Assembly (NCBI RefSeq): GCF_042646205.1
Contig: NZ_JBHRTF010000004.1
Location: forward strand, 930,001 to 994,000
Direction: 5' to 3'
From: Cellvibrio fontiphilus_A
Lineage (GTDB): Bacteria > Pseudomonadota > Gammaproteobacteria > Pseudomonadales > Cellvibrionaceae
Length of the DNA: 64,000 nucleotides
Below are positions 42,495 through 51,269 of this stretch, piece after piece; within the stretch, counting starts at the first letter, position 1, and each line of letters opens with the position of its first letter. The position numbers and the translations under genes are program-made. Below the pieces are notes generated by a model. It worked only from the letters and a program-made list of their open reading frames with translations, was not told where the DNA came from and searched no databases.

Positions 42495-43130
42495 TCAGCG
42501 GGTTCCAAACACCACCATGGTTTTACCTTTAACAGTCACCAAACCTTGATCTTCCAGGGTTTTGAGTACTCGCCCCACCATTTCACGCGAGCAACCCACA
42601 ATACGACCGATTTCCTGACGGGTGATTTTAATTTGCATACCATCTGGATGAGTCATAGCGTCTGGTTCTTTGCAGAGTTCAAGAAGAGTTCTGGCAACAC
42701 GTCCGGTTACGTCAAGGAAGGCTAAATCGCCCACTTTGCGAGTGGTCGCGCGCAGGCGGCGTGCCATCTGGCTACCCAATGCAAAAAGGAATTCAGGATG
42801 CTCTTCGGATATTTCCTGAAATTTGGCATAGCTGATTTCCGCAACTTCACATTCTGACTTGGCGCGCACCCAGGCACTGCGAGAGTCTTTGTGATCGAAT
42901 AAACCCATTTCACCGAAGAAATCACCGTCATTGAGGTAGGCGACAATCATTTCGCGCCCTTCGTCATCCTCAATTAATACTGTGACTGAGCCTTTCACTA
43001 TGTAGTAAAGCGAGTCGCTTTTATCGCCTGCATAGATAATGGTGCTTTTAGCTGGGTAACGGCGACGATGGCAGTGAACCAAAAATTCTTCCACATTCTT
43101 AATGTGCGGTGTGAGTGAGACAGCGACCAA
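42495..43130 (-). CDS. vfr: Vfr/CRP-family global regulator
   Basis: The product is 211 residues, like Vfr and E. coli CRP. It binds cAMP and controls catabolic or virulence genes. The cyclic-nucleotide domain (about 20-130) has LNDGDFFGEMGLF and the phosphate-binding Arg-Ser of SRSAWVRAKSE. The C-terminal helix-turn-helix is ITRQEIGRIVGCSREMVGRVLKTLE. It begins at a TTG (43128-43130) with GGGAG eight bases upstream; no ATG is near. It lies next to an OsmC-type gene, as crp lies by yhfA in E. coli. The 275-base divergent region shows no clear paired CRP site. Confidence 0.95.
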   Translation of the reverse strand: MVAVSLTPHIKNVEEFLVHCHRRRYPAKSTIIYAGDKSDSLYYIVKGSVTVLIEDDEGREMIVAYLNDGDFFGEMGLFDHKDSRSAWVRAKSECEVAEISYAKFQEISEEHPEFLFALGSQMARRLRATTRKVGDLAFLDVTGRVARTLLELCKEPDAMTHPDGMQIKITRQEIGRIVGCSREMVGRVLKTLEDQGLVTVKGKTMVVFGTR

Positions 43131-43405
43131 AGTGTGGCTCCCAAGATAAATGTAATAATTAGTTAGAGTTTATATCACTATTTCGGATATAAAATTTATT
43201 ATGACATAAGCTTGAAGTACAGCTAGAGATATGCCAAAACAAGCTGAAAATTTGTGATGCAGTTATAAGCCTAGTGAATTGAATTGTCTACAAAAAAACG
43301 CCAGATGGATACAAAGTGTTGATTTGCGTGACATTTTCGATATTAGTGTCCCTTGTGTTAGTCTAAATACTTATTTTTAAACGCGATTTTTGATGGTGTG
43401 ATTAT

Positions 43406-43825
43406 ATGCAAGCAGTGGTTAAGTGGGTTGATGGGGCACAATTTTTAGGTGAATCGGGCAGTGGTCATGCTGTTTTAATGGATGGCCCACCGGATCATGG
43501 TGGCCGCAACATGGGTGTGCGCCCGATGGAAATGTTGCTTTTGGGTTTAGGTGGCTGCTCTTCGTTTGATGTAATGAGCATTCTTACCAAGGCGCGGCAG
43601 CAGGTAACAGATTGCCGTTGTGAGCTGGAGGCGGAGCGCGCGGATGGGGTTCCATCGCCTTTCACCAAAATCCATATGAAGTTTCTGGTGACAGGTAAAG
43701 AGTTAAAGGAGGCACAGGTCAAGCGCGCGGTAGAGTTGTCAGCGACTAAATATTGTTCAGCCTCAATTATGTTGGAAGCAGGTGGAGTGGAAATTACGCA
43801 CTCCTATGAGATTCGTGAAGCCTAA
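43406..43825 (+). CDS. OsmC-family protein, YhfA-like
   Basis: The product is 139 residues, one OsmC domain. The two conserved cysteines are Cys51 in LLGLGGCSSFDV and Cys117 in ATKYCSAS. Members reduce organic or fatty-acid hydroperoxides, though YhfA itself is not well characterised. It starts at the ATG at 43406. Its partner crp/vfr is adjacent in many gammaproteobacteria, which supports the assignment. It is ended by a bidirectional terminator before coq7. Confidence 0.93.
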   Translation: MQAVVKWVDGAQFLGESGSGHAVLMDGPPDHGGRNMGVRPMEMLLLGLGGCSSFDVMSILTKARQQVTDCRCELEAERADGVPSPFTKIHMKFLVTGKELKEAQVKRAVELSATKYCSASIMLEAGGVEITHSYEIREA

Positions 43826-43860
43826 AAATGGTTTTTTGTTTTTGATAAATAGTGACTAAT

Positions 43861-43891
43861 AAAAATGCCCGCAGTGCGCGGGCATTTTTAT
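43861..43891. terminator. Bidirectional terminator between osmC-like gene and coq7
   Basis: AAAAATGCCCGC pairs with GCGGGCATTTTTA around a short loop. Confidence 0.93.
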
Positions 43892-43919
43892 GCTGCAATG
43901 CAAGCTGGATCCAAGCGGT

Positions 43920-44567
43920 TTAAACCCTGTAGCTTGTGGTAGTCATCACCTTGGAGACAAGCGTCATTAACCCTTTAACTGGCCCGGGGAATTTATATCC
44001 GCCGGCGCTAAGTGCCATTTCGGCATGGCGAGCTTCATCTTCCAGCATTTTTGTTACTACTGCGCGGCTGCGCAGATCGCTCTGGGGTAGTTCACTCAGG
44101 TGATGCTCCAGATGTTTACAGACCCTATCTTCTGTGGCGGCCACAAAGCCCAGGCTGACTTTGTCACTCACTAAGCCTGCTCCAGCGCCGATAGCAAAGG
44201 AAAGCCCGTACCAAAGCGGATTTAAGTAGCTGGTGTGGCTTCCGAGTGCATCTATTCGCTGTTGGCACCACACCAAATGGTCAATCTCCTCGGCCGCAGC
44301 ATTTTCCATTTCGGCGCGCACATGTGGCAGTTTGGCGGTCAGTGCCTGACCTTGGTAAAGCGCTTGGGCGCAGACTTCGCCCGTGTGGTTCACTCGCATC
44401 AAGGCGGCAGCTTTTTTGCGCTCTTCGGTTGAAAGCTCTGCTTCTGCCAGTGGTAGTGCGGGAGAGGGGCGCTCACAGGTCATATCGCTGCCCGCTGCTA
44501 ATGTGCGTAGGGCGCGGTCAGCATTGATAATCAGGTTGTCGATAAAACTGTGACGGATTTGAGGCAT
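43920..44567 (-). CDS. coq7: Demethoxyubiquinone hydroxylase Coq7
   Basis: The product is 215 residues. It is the di-iron hydroxylase for the last ring hydroxylation of ubiquinone synthesis. The carboxylate and histidine ligands appear in HTGEVCAQALYQG, AAAEEIDHLVW, ATEDRVCKHLEHHL and EDEARHAEMALS. It is normally found next to crp in Pseudomonas and Cellvibrio-like genomes. The Coq7 type, not UbiF, is used here. Confidence 0.96.
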   Translation of the reverse strand: MPQIRHSFIDNLIINADRALRTLAAGSDMTCERPSPALPLAEAELSTEERKKAAALMRVNHTGEVCAQALYQGQALTAKLPHVRAEMENAAAEEIDHLVWCQQRIDALGSHTSYLNPLWYGLSFAIGAGAGLVSDKVSLGFVAATEDRVCKHLEHHLSELPQSDLRSRAVVTKMLEDEARHAEMALSAGGYKFPGPVKGLMTLVSKVMTTTSYRV

Positions 44568-44720
44568 ATATTGTTACCTGCGTTTATGGTCTCTCTATTT
44601 AAACAGAAAACTTTGCTCTGGGAACAGGCTCTTGTTTGCGTTGCATCAAATCATTGCAAGCTGTTACCTCGCACTGCATGCTTGCGCCTTTAAATCATCA
44701 CCTGCTCGAAGGAGGCAAGC

Positions 44721-46202
44721 GTGCAAGATGTTAACGAAATAAAACTCCTGTTGGATGCCCGAATTCCCTTGGTTGTGATAGAGACCTTTGAGGAGAAAAA
44801 AGCGCTGGATGTTCTGCTAAAAGTGGCCAATACCCAGGGCAAGGATTTACACCGCTGGTCGCTCACTGATGGTCTTACCCGCTTGAATTTTGGCCCTCAG
44901 TTGGTTCCAAAAGGTACTAGCCTGAATGATCCGGAAGAAATGTTGCGTCACATTAAGCAGCTGCATCAGCCGGCGATGTTTGCTCTTTGCGATTTACATC
45001 CCTTTCTGGCGGACAATGCCCAAGTAGTACGTTTGTTGAAGGATATTGCACTTAATCATTTTGCTGTACCTCACACTCTGGTTTTACTCAGTTATCAGTT
45101 GCGCTTACCGCCTGAACTCTCGCGCTACAGTGCATCTTATGCACTTAGGTTGCCAAGCGATGACAAAATCATGGAGGTGATTCGCGAAGAGGCAAAAGAT
45201 TGGTCTGATCGTCACGCAGGGGCGCGAGTTAAAACTGACAATATCACACTCAAAAAACTGGTGAATAATCTGCAGGGCTTGAGTATTAGCGATGTGCGCC
45301 GTTTGGTGCGCAGTGCAATCTGGAATGATGGGTCCCTCAATGAGGATGATCTGCCCAAAATTAATAAATCTAAATTTGCACTTCTGGATATGGAGGGCGT
45401 TGTCAGCTTTGAACTACAGACGGAGGATTTCTCCAATGTGGGCGGTTTGCAGAACCTCAAACGATGGTTGCTCACTCGCCGTGAGGCTTTTAATGATGAG
45501 GATACCAAGCTTGATCGCCCCAAAGGGATTTTACTGCTGGGTGTACAGGGCGGAGGAAAGAGCCTGGCGGCCAAGGCTGTTGCAGGCTTATGGGGTTTGC
45601 CGTTAATGCGTATGGATGTGGGAGCGTTGTATAACAAGTTTCACGGTGAAACCGAACGCAATTTACGCGAGGCGCTTAAACTTGCCGACGCCATGTCGCC
45701 CTGTGTGTTATGGCTGGATGAGATAGAAAAAGGAATGGCTCAAGATGGCAATGACAATGGCGTATCACAACGTTTATTAGGCACCTTATTAACCTGGATG
45801 GCAGAGCGGCGCTCACGCGTGTTTATTGTCGCAACCAGTAACGACATTTCGCGTTTACCGCCTGAATTGATTCGCAAAGGGCGGCTGGATGAAATCTTTT
45901 TTGTCGACTTGCCTGAGACGGCAGTACGCAAAGATATCTTTTCGATTCATCTGCGTAAGCGCGGTTGTGATGCCCGGCACTTTGATTTGCCGCGCCTTGC
46001 CGAAGCCAGTAGTGGCTTTTCCGGCTCGGAAGTTGAGCAGGCTATTATCGCCGCATTGTATTCGGCTGCCGCAGAGGGGCAACCGCTCACGACCGATATT
46101 TTGTTGCGCGAAATAGCAGCAACGAGTCCCTTGTCGGTTGTTATGGCGGAGCAGATAACACAGTTGCGGCGATGGGCGGAAGACCGCACCATCCCGGCTT
46201 AA
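44721..46202 (+). CDS. Ycf46-like AAA+ ATPase
   Basis: The product is 493 residues. The N-terminal half (about 1-215) is the non-catalytic part found in the cyanobacterial and plastid Ycf46 proteins, beginning EIKLLLDARIPLVVIETFEEKKAL. The AAA module (about 240-470) has a Walker A written GVQGGGKSLAAKAV and a Walker B WLDEIEKG. It carries the SRH-like NDISRLPPELIRKGRLDEIFFVDLP. Ycf46 in Synechocystis has been linked to photosynthesis and inorganic carbon use. This organism is not phototrophic as far as the window shows, so the role here is open. ampD begins 12 bases after its stop, so the two may be cotranscribed. Confidence 0.85.
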   Translation: MQDVNEIKLLLDARIPLVVIETFEEKKALDVLLKVANTQGKDLHRWSLTDGLTRLNFGPQLVPKGTSLNDPEEMLRHIKQLHQPAMFALCDLHPFLADNAQVVRLLKDIALNHFAVPHTLVLLSYQLRLPPELSRYSASYALRLPSDDKIMEVIREEAKDWSDRHAGARVKTDNITLKKLVNNLQGLSISDVRRLVRSAIWNDGSLNEDDLPKINKSKFALLDMEGVVSFELQTEDFSNVGGLQNLKRWLLTRREAFNDEDTKLDRPKGILLLGVQGGGKSLAAKAVAGLWGLPLMRMDVGALYNKFHGETERNLREALKLADAMSPCVLWLDEIEKGMAQDGNDNGVSQRLLGTLLTWMAERRSRVFIVATSNDISRLPPELIRKGRLDEIFFVDLPETAVRKDIFSIHLRKRGCDARHFDLPRLAEASSGFSGSEVEQAIIAALYSAAAEGQPLTTDILLREIAATSPLSVVMAEQITQLRRWAEDRTIPA

Positions 46203-46214
46203 GTGGAGTGAGTT

Positions 46215-46775
46215 ATGGCAGCAGCCGAGGGGGAGATCATCCAAGATGGTTGGCTACAGGGAGCCAAGGTTTGTCCATCGCCCAACTGGAATGAGCGGCC
46301 GCAAGATACGGATATTAGCTTGCTTGTTATTCACAATATCAGCTTGCCGCCGGGTGAATTTGGCGGTGGTTATGTTCAGGCATTTTTTCAAAACAAACTG
46401 GATGTCAGTGCACATCCTTATTTCGCCACTATTGCCCAGTTGCAGGTTTCTGCGCACTTGTTTATCGAGCGCAATGGCGCAATTACCCAGTTTGTTCCAT
46501 TTTCAGCGCGAGCCTGGCATGCGGGGGCCTCCAGTTTTGATGGTGTCGCCAATTGCAATGATTACAGTATCGGCATAGAACTCGAAGGCACTGACGAGCT
46601 GCCCTACAGTGATGAGCAATATCGGGTACTGGAGAAAGTTACTCGCCAGCTTATGCAGACTTATCCTAAACTAACGGCTGAGCGCATCGCCGGCCATGAC
46701 CAGGTGGCTCCCGGCCGCAAGACCGACCCCGGCCCGGCTTTTGATTGGGTTCGTTTTCGCCGAGCGCTTTTGTAG
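46215..46775 (+). CDS. ampD: 1,6-anhydro-N-acetylmuramyl-L-alanine amidase AmpD
   Basis: The product is 186 residues. It cleaves the peptide from anhydromuropeptides in the cytoplasm, a step in wall recycling that also controls ampC induction where AmpR is present. The zinc ligands fit His40 (VIHNISLP), His161 (GHDQVAPG) and Asp171 (RKTDPG). No signal peptide is seen, as expected. ampE follows after 41 bases, and ampG lies 1.6 kb downstream on the other strand. No ampR or ampC is in the window. Confidence 0.96.
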   Translation: MAAAEGEIIQDGWLQGAKVCPSPNWNERPQDTDISLLVIHNISLPPGEFGGGYVQAFFQNKLDVSAHPYFATIAQLQVSAHLFIERNGAITQFVPFSARAWHAGASSFDGVANCNDYSIGIELEGTDELPYSDEQYRVLEKVTRQLMQTYPKLTAERIAGHDQVAPGRKTDPGPAFDWVRFRRALL

Positions 46776-46816
46776 TGCCCTCGTATTATTTTTTTATCGA
46801 TGAGTGATAAAACACA

Positions 46817-47794
46817 ATGATTTTTCTCAGCTTGGTTGTTGTTCTCGCAATTGTCTACTGGCTTGGCTCTGCCAGCTTCATTCAGTATGACGGTTGGTTT
46901 AAGTGGTTAATAAACCGCCTGCAAAAAATTCCCGGGTTTTCATCATCACCCATACCTCCACTGTTGCTTGCGCTGCTTATACCGCTGGTAGTTTTAGTGT
47001 TTATGTTTTTATTTATCAACGAATTGGCGGGCAAGCATTGGTTGTTTTTTCTTTATGTCCCGGTGCTACTCTATAGTTTGGGGCGTGGCAATATTTTGGT
47101 CGATGCGCGCGAATATATTGCGTTGGCAGCGCGCGGTGAGGGGGTGGCAGCAGCGCAATTGCTTGATCGTTTACGCGGTAATGCCCCTGCTGATATCAAT
47201 AGTGCAGAGGTGTCGGACTGGCGTGAGCTGCACACTGAAGCACTGAAAGTTATTGCTTATCGCGGATTTGAACGTACTTTTGCGGTGCTATTCTGGTTTT
47301 TTATTGCTGGGCCTTTTGGTGCGCTGCTGTATCGCTTGAGTGTTTTGTATCGCGATTTTTCGCCTTTGAATAGCGACAATTTCAATGCTGCAAATAAATG
47401 GCTATGGCTGTTGGAGTTGCCTGCAGTGCGCTTAATGGGGGTGACATGGGCGTTTGTTGGTAATTTTGAAACCTGTCCATTACGCAAAAATCTGCTGGAT
47501 ACACAAAGCCCATCGGATTATGTATTAAACGAATGTTTGCGCGGTGCACTGGGTGCCCCAACGGAGTGTTCAGCGGCAACCATGGCGGAGCTTGATCCGC
47601 AAGAAAAAGCGGAAATGGAAGAGGAGATGGCGGAAGAGACTCAGGATATCATTGAGGATCTTACCGGGGATGTGATCACCACCCACACCGAGCCTGCTTA
47701 TTCATTTGCATTGGTTAAATCGAGCTTGCCGCTGTATTCACGTTCGATGTTGTTCTGGATTTGCGCTATTGCTTTTGCAACCTTGATTGTTTGA
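46817..47794 (+). CDS. ampE: AmpE membrane protein
   Basis: The product is 325 residues. It is an inner-membrane protein always paired with ampD, once described as a signalling modulator for beta-lactamase induction; its true role is unclear. Hydrophobic segments lie at about 1-20, 48-72, 75-95, 155-180, and 300-325. The LLYSLGRGNILVDAREYI segment and RGFERTFAVLFWFFIAGPFGALLYRL are typical. The C-terminal half has an acidic Glu-rich stretch (about 255-285) before the last helix. Confidence 0.93.
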   Translation: MIFLSLVVVLAIVYWLGSASFIQYDGWFKWLINRLQKIPGFSSSPIPPLLLALLIPLVVLVFMFLFINELAGKHWLFFLYVPVLLYSLGRGNILVDAREYIALAARGEGVAAAQLLDRLRGNAPADINSAEVSDWRELHTEALKVIAYRGFERTFAVLFWFFIAGPFGALLYRLSVLYRDFSPLNSDNFNAANKWLWLLELPAVRLMGVTWAFVGNFETCPLRKNLLDTQSPSDYVLNECLRGALGAPTECSAATMAELDPQEKAEMEEEMAEETQDIIEDLTGDVITTHTEPAYSFALVKSSLPLYSRSMLFWICAIAFATLIV

Positions 47795-47848
47795 TAAGCC
47801 ATATTGATGAATTCAAACTAGTTAAATTGAGAAAACTTGAGGTTAGTT

Positions 47849-48331
47849 ATGCCATCGTTTGATGTGGTTTCGGAAGTTGATAAACACGCGTTGACCAACT
47901 CGGTTGACCAGGCCCAGCGCTTGATCACCAATCGCTTTGATTTTAAAGGCGTGAATGCAAGTTTCGAGCTTAAGGAATATGTAATTACCATTACGGCGGA
48001 TGCAGAGATGCAGCTTGATCAAATGCTGGATTTGCTCCGGCCTGCTATGGCAAAAAATGGTATTGATGTCAGTTGTTTGGAAATAGGCCAAATAAAAAGC
48101 GCGGGTAAGCAAGTGAAGCGAGAAGTTACCGTGCGTACCGGCATCGACAAAGATTTGGCCAAAAAAATTGTCGCCCTGGTAAAAGATAAAAAACTAAAAG
48201 TACAGGCGAGCATTCAAGGTGAGCAAGTGCGCGTGACCGGTAAAAAGCGCGATGATTTACAGGAGTGTATTGCGGCGCTACGTGCTGCCGAATTAGGTAT
48301 GCCGATGCAGTTTGAGAATTTCCGCGATTAA
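47849..48331 (+). CDS. yajQ: YajQ-family nucleotide-binding protein
   Basis: The product is 160 residues. The start PSFDVVSEVDKHALTNSVDQA and the KDLAKKIVALVKDKKLKVQASIQGEQVRVTGKKRDDLQE segment match the family throughout. Members bind cyclic di-GMP in Xanthomonas and Pseudomonas. I start at the ATG at 47849 with GAGG six bases upstream. It lies between ampE and ampG without being coupled to either. A terminator follows. Confidence 0.95.
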   Translation: MPSFDVVSEVDKHALTNSVDQAQRLITNRFDFKGVNASFELKEYVITITADAEMQLDQMLDLLRPAMAKNGIDVSCLEIGQIKSAGKQVKREVTVRTGIDKDLAKKIVALVKDKKLKVQASIQGEQVRVTGKKRDDLQECIAALRAAELGMPMQFENFRD

Positions 48332-48365
48332 AAAATGTGGTTCGCTTATTGGTGTGATGTTTGGC

Positions 48366-48402
48366 AAAAGCCTTGTTTTAATCAACAGGGCTTTTTTGTT
48401 TT
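48366..48402. terminator. Terminator between yajQ and ampG
   Basis: AAAAGCC and GGCTTTT pair around a loop of about 16 bases, with T runs on the yajQ side and A runs on the ampG side. An inner TTG/CAA may extend it. Confidence 0.75.
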
Positions 48403-49694
48403 TAAGGTGTTTTGCTCTTGTGTAGTTTGTTCCACAGCCAAGCGAGAATTAACAGGGTTGGAATGACGGACAAGCTACTGACTACATAGAACCAGGAATA
48501 GCTGGTGGCCTCAACGATATAGCCGGATAAGCCACCAATAAATTTGCCCGGTAGATTGGCCAGCGATGCGAGCAGGGCGTATTGGGTGGCGGTGAAATTT
48601 TGGTTGGTTAAGCTCGACATAAATGCCACCAACACAACTCCTGCAAACCCCTGCGATATATTGTCGGCACTGATCGCAGCAAAAAAAGCCCAATCTTGCC
48701 CAGGATTGTTGGCCATCAGTAAATAAGCAATGTTGGAAATAGAAACCACAACAGTGGCCAGCACGAGCATGCTGCGCAAACTAAAGATGGCTATACAAAT
48801 ACCACCGATAAAGGCCCCTGCGATTCCCACCCAGACACCAAATAATTTTGAGACTGTCGCTATATCAGCCTTGGTGTAACCAGAGTCCAAATAAAAGGGG
48901 CCGGACATCACGCCGATCATTTGATCGGGCAATCTAAACAAGCCGACAAATAACAACAGCGCCAGGGCCAAGGTAGTGCCATTGCGTGAAAAAAATTCCT
49001 GAAAAGGTTTTACGAAAGCGTCGACCAGTTGTACCTCGCGCACTGCAAGCGCCTGCGAGCTATCGGGCTCTCTGGATACAAAGGATGCAAACAGTGGAAT
49101 CAGCAAACAAAGCGCCATAATTAAATAAGCGGCGGTCCAGCCAAATAATTCAGCAAGATAAAGTGCCATAGCACCGGAAATGATGAGTGCGATTCGATAG
49201 CCCAAAATGTAAGTCGCCGCCAGCGCTGCCTGATATTCCACTGCGGCGATTTCAATGCGGTAGGCGTCAACCACTGTGTCTAATGTTGCTCCTGCAAATG
49301 CAGCAAGGCCTACCAAAACAATAAACATCATCAGCGAGGATTCTGGCCCCAGTAGTGCAATGGCGATCAAGCTGGCAATAAGCACAGTCTGGGATACTAC
49401 CAACCACCCTTTGCGTCGTCCCAAAAAAGGCAAGCTGTAGCGGTCAATTAATGGCGCCCATAAAAATTTGAGCACATAAAAAAAACCGGCAAAGCTGATC
49501 AGGCCGATAACGCTCAATTCAAAGCCCGCATCGCGCAGCCAGGTTGATAAGGTCATTCCCCCAACTAATAAAAATGGCAGGCCTGAGCCGAAACCCAGGC
49601 AAAACAAGGTAAGTGCAGAGGGTGTGGCAAATGCGCGTTTAATTCCGCTCCAGCCCCGGTAATTATTGTCGGTTGAATCAGATGTGTGAGGCAT
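48402..49694 (-). CDS. ampG: Muropeptide permease AmpG (MFS)
   Basis: The product is 430 residues with about 12 hydrophobic segments. It imports GlcNAc-anhydromuropeptides for recycling by AmpD and others. The FCLGFGSGLPFLLVGGMTLSTWLRDAG and WAPLIDRYSLPFLGRRKGWL stretches are the AmpG hallmarks, as is GATLDTVVDAYRIE. It is transcribed toward yajQ, with the ampDE pair on the other side. It starts at the ATG at 49694, 29 bases upstream of where the alkyltransferase-like gene ends. Confidence 0.93.
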   Translation of the reverse strand: MPHTSDSTDNNYRGWSGIKRAFATPSALTLFCLGFGSGLPFLLVGGMTLSTWLRDAGFELSVIGLISFAGFFYVLKFLWAPLIDRYSLPFLGRRKGWLVVSQTVLIASLIAIALLGPESSLMMFIVLVGLAAFAGATLDTVVDAYRIEIAAVEYQAALAATYILGYRIALIISGAMALYLAELFGWTAAYLIMALCLLIPLFASFVSREPDSSQALAVREVQLVDAFVKPFQEFFSRNGTTLALALLLFVGLFRLPDQMIGVMSGPFYLDSGYTKADIATVSKLFGVWVGIAGAFIGGICIAIFSLRSMLVLATVVVSISNIAYLLMANNPGQDWAFFAAISADNISQGFAGVVLVAFMSSLTNQNFTATQYALLASLANLPGKFIGGLSGYIVEATSYSWFYVVSSLSVIPTLLILAWLWNKLHKSKTP

Positions 49695-49723
49695 AGGTTG
49701 CAGGATGCTGTGCTAATGAATGT

Positions 49724-50038
49724 TTAAGTATTGTAACCGTAAATGCGCAAGCTAATTTTTTGGTTTTTAAACTCAACGCCTTCTGCTTGCAAGCGACGTT
49801 TTTGTTCAGCGTAAGCCGGCGATGATTCTGGCAGGGAAATTTTACCCTGCGCATTAATCACCCTATGCCAAGGCAAATGAGTATGCTCCGGCAAACCACA
49901 GAGCAAGGTGCCAGCCAAGCGTGCCGCACCCGGCAGGCCCGCTAATGCAGCCAATTGGCCGTAGGTGACCACCTTACCCGGCGGAATATTCATCAGTGCC
50001 AGGTAAATTGCTTCTCTATTGCTGTCTTTGTTGCCCAT
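49724..50038 (-). CDS. Alkyltransferase-like protein (ATL/YbaZ type)
   Basis: The product is 104 residues. It has the fold of the O6-alkylguanine-DNA methyltransferase C-terminal domain, with VVTYGQLAALAG and a helix that binds DNA. The active-site Cys of PCHRV is Trp57 (PWHRV), so it cannot accept the alkyl group itself. ATL proteins bind O6-alkylguanine and hand lesions to nucleotide excision repair. It sits just before ampG on the minus strand with a gap of 29 bases, probably cotranscribed by proximity only. Confidence 0.93.
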   Translation of the reverse strand: MGNKDSNREAIYLALMNIPPGKVVTYGQLAALAGLPGAARLAGTLLCGLPEHTHLPWHRVINAQGKISLPESSPAYAEQKRRLQAEGVEFKNQKISLRIYGYNT

Positions 50039-50206
50039 ATGCGGTGCTTGTCTCGTTCATTTGCTAACAGAAATCAGGAATTTACGCCCCTAAACTCAAG
50101 GAAACCTAAGTTAACACTATTAACATTTATGTTGTTGCGGCATTTGGAGGGTGTCACTTTAATGGCAAGTTGTCGCTAAATAAACACTCCACCCAAAAGG
50201 TTGACT

Positions 50207-51238
50207 GTGAAAAATATTGCATCACTAATTAGCTTGATGTTGATTATGTTTAGCCCCGCCGCTTTTGCCGGTGTGCTTGAGTTGCTAAATGGTGATCGTC
50301 TGGAAGGGGAGTTGGTCAGCATTGATGATGAATATCTGCTGTGGAAGTCCACTCATTTTGGCGAACAGCGCATTAAAAAAAATATCATCAAAAATATCCA
50401 AACGGACACCGCACTGAAAATCAATGGCAACAATACGCCTTGCCATCTGCAACCTATGGATGAAGAGTTTTTACGTTACCAGTGTGGTGATTCCCCGCGT
50501 ATCAAGCGCGCCTCTTTACTGCGTATAAAAACCCTTATGCCTTATGAAGAGTACAAAAAAGGCAGTTTTACCCATCATGGGCGCATTAATCTTTGGGGGG
50601 CTTATTCGCGCGGTAATGAAGTGCGTGACGAATGGAATGCACAAAGTGAATTCACGCTCAGGCGCAATGATTTTCGCCACGTGATTGGTGGTGAGTTTTC
50701 ACGTGCTTCCTGGAATTATTCTCGGCCACAAAAACGCTGGAATAGTCGTTACTCATTGGACTGGTTTTTTGGTGAGCATTGGTTTTGGTACAACAGCCTG
50801 TTAGCCGGGGCTGATCCCCAGCGTGGTATGCGCAGCTATGAGCGCATGGGTTCAGGTGCGGGATATCAATTTTTTGATAATAAAGCCATGGCCTTGTCTC
50901 TTAAGTCCGGTTTGGCGCAGCACCATGAAACCTATCAGCTACCGGTTGATTTAGCAGGTAATTATGCATCTGCAGATGACTTTCTCGCCTTGGGGCTGGC
51001 GCTGGATTTTCGCTATCAATTACCTTGGGGAGTAGGTTTTTTTCACAACAATGAGGTGCTGCAATCTACGGAAGGCGACCCTAACTTACAGTTAAAAACT
51101 TCAACAGGTCTCAGCTCCATGATTCTGGCGCGGATCTATTCCGAGTTTAAGCTGGATTATTGGTTGGATACTGACCCCCAACCTACACGGCAAGATAAGG
51201 ACACGCGTATGTCACTGGGGTTGAGCTACAAATGGTAG
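50207..51238 (+). CDS. DUF481 family outer-membrane beta-barrel protein
   Basis: The product is 343 residues. A signal peptide (MKNIASLISLMLIMFSPAAFA) is followed by an Sm-like segment (about 25-70: LLNGDRLEGELVSIDDEYLLW). The rest is a run of alternating beta-like strands ending in SLGLSYKW, an aromatic terminal residue typical of outer-membrane proteins. Members are salt-induced in some bacteria, but function is not established. I start at the GTG at 50207, six bases after AAAAGG; the TTG at 50201 is too close to that site. Confidence 0.82.
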   Translation: MKNIASLISLMLIMFSPAAFAGVLELLNGDRLEGELVSIDDEYLLWKSTHFGEQRIKKNIIKNIQTDTALKINGNNTPCHLQPMDEEFLRYQCGDSPRIKRASLLRIKTLMPYEEYKKGSFTHHGRINLWGAYSRGNEVRDEWNAQSEFTLRRNDFRHVIGGEFSRASWNYSRPQKRWNSRYSLDWFFGEHWFWYNSLLAGADPQRGMRSYERMGSGAGYQFFDNKAMALSLKSGLAQHHETYQLPVDLAGNYASADDFLALGLALDFRYQLPWGVGFFHNNEVLQSTEGDPNLQLKTSTGLSSMILARIYSEFKLDYWLDTDPQPTRQDKDTRMSLGLSYKW

Positions 51239-51269
51239 ACTGCGCATCTGCCCATTCCGGATACCTGTT

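Noticed and set aside
43131..43405. A CRP/Vfr autoregulatory site between vfr and the osmC-like gene
   Set aside because: Single TGTGA- and GTGACA-like half sites are present, but I find no properly spaced pair.
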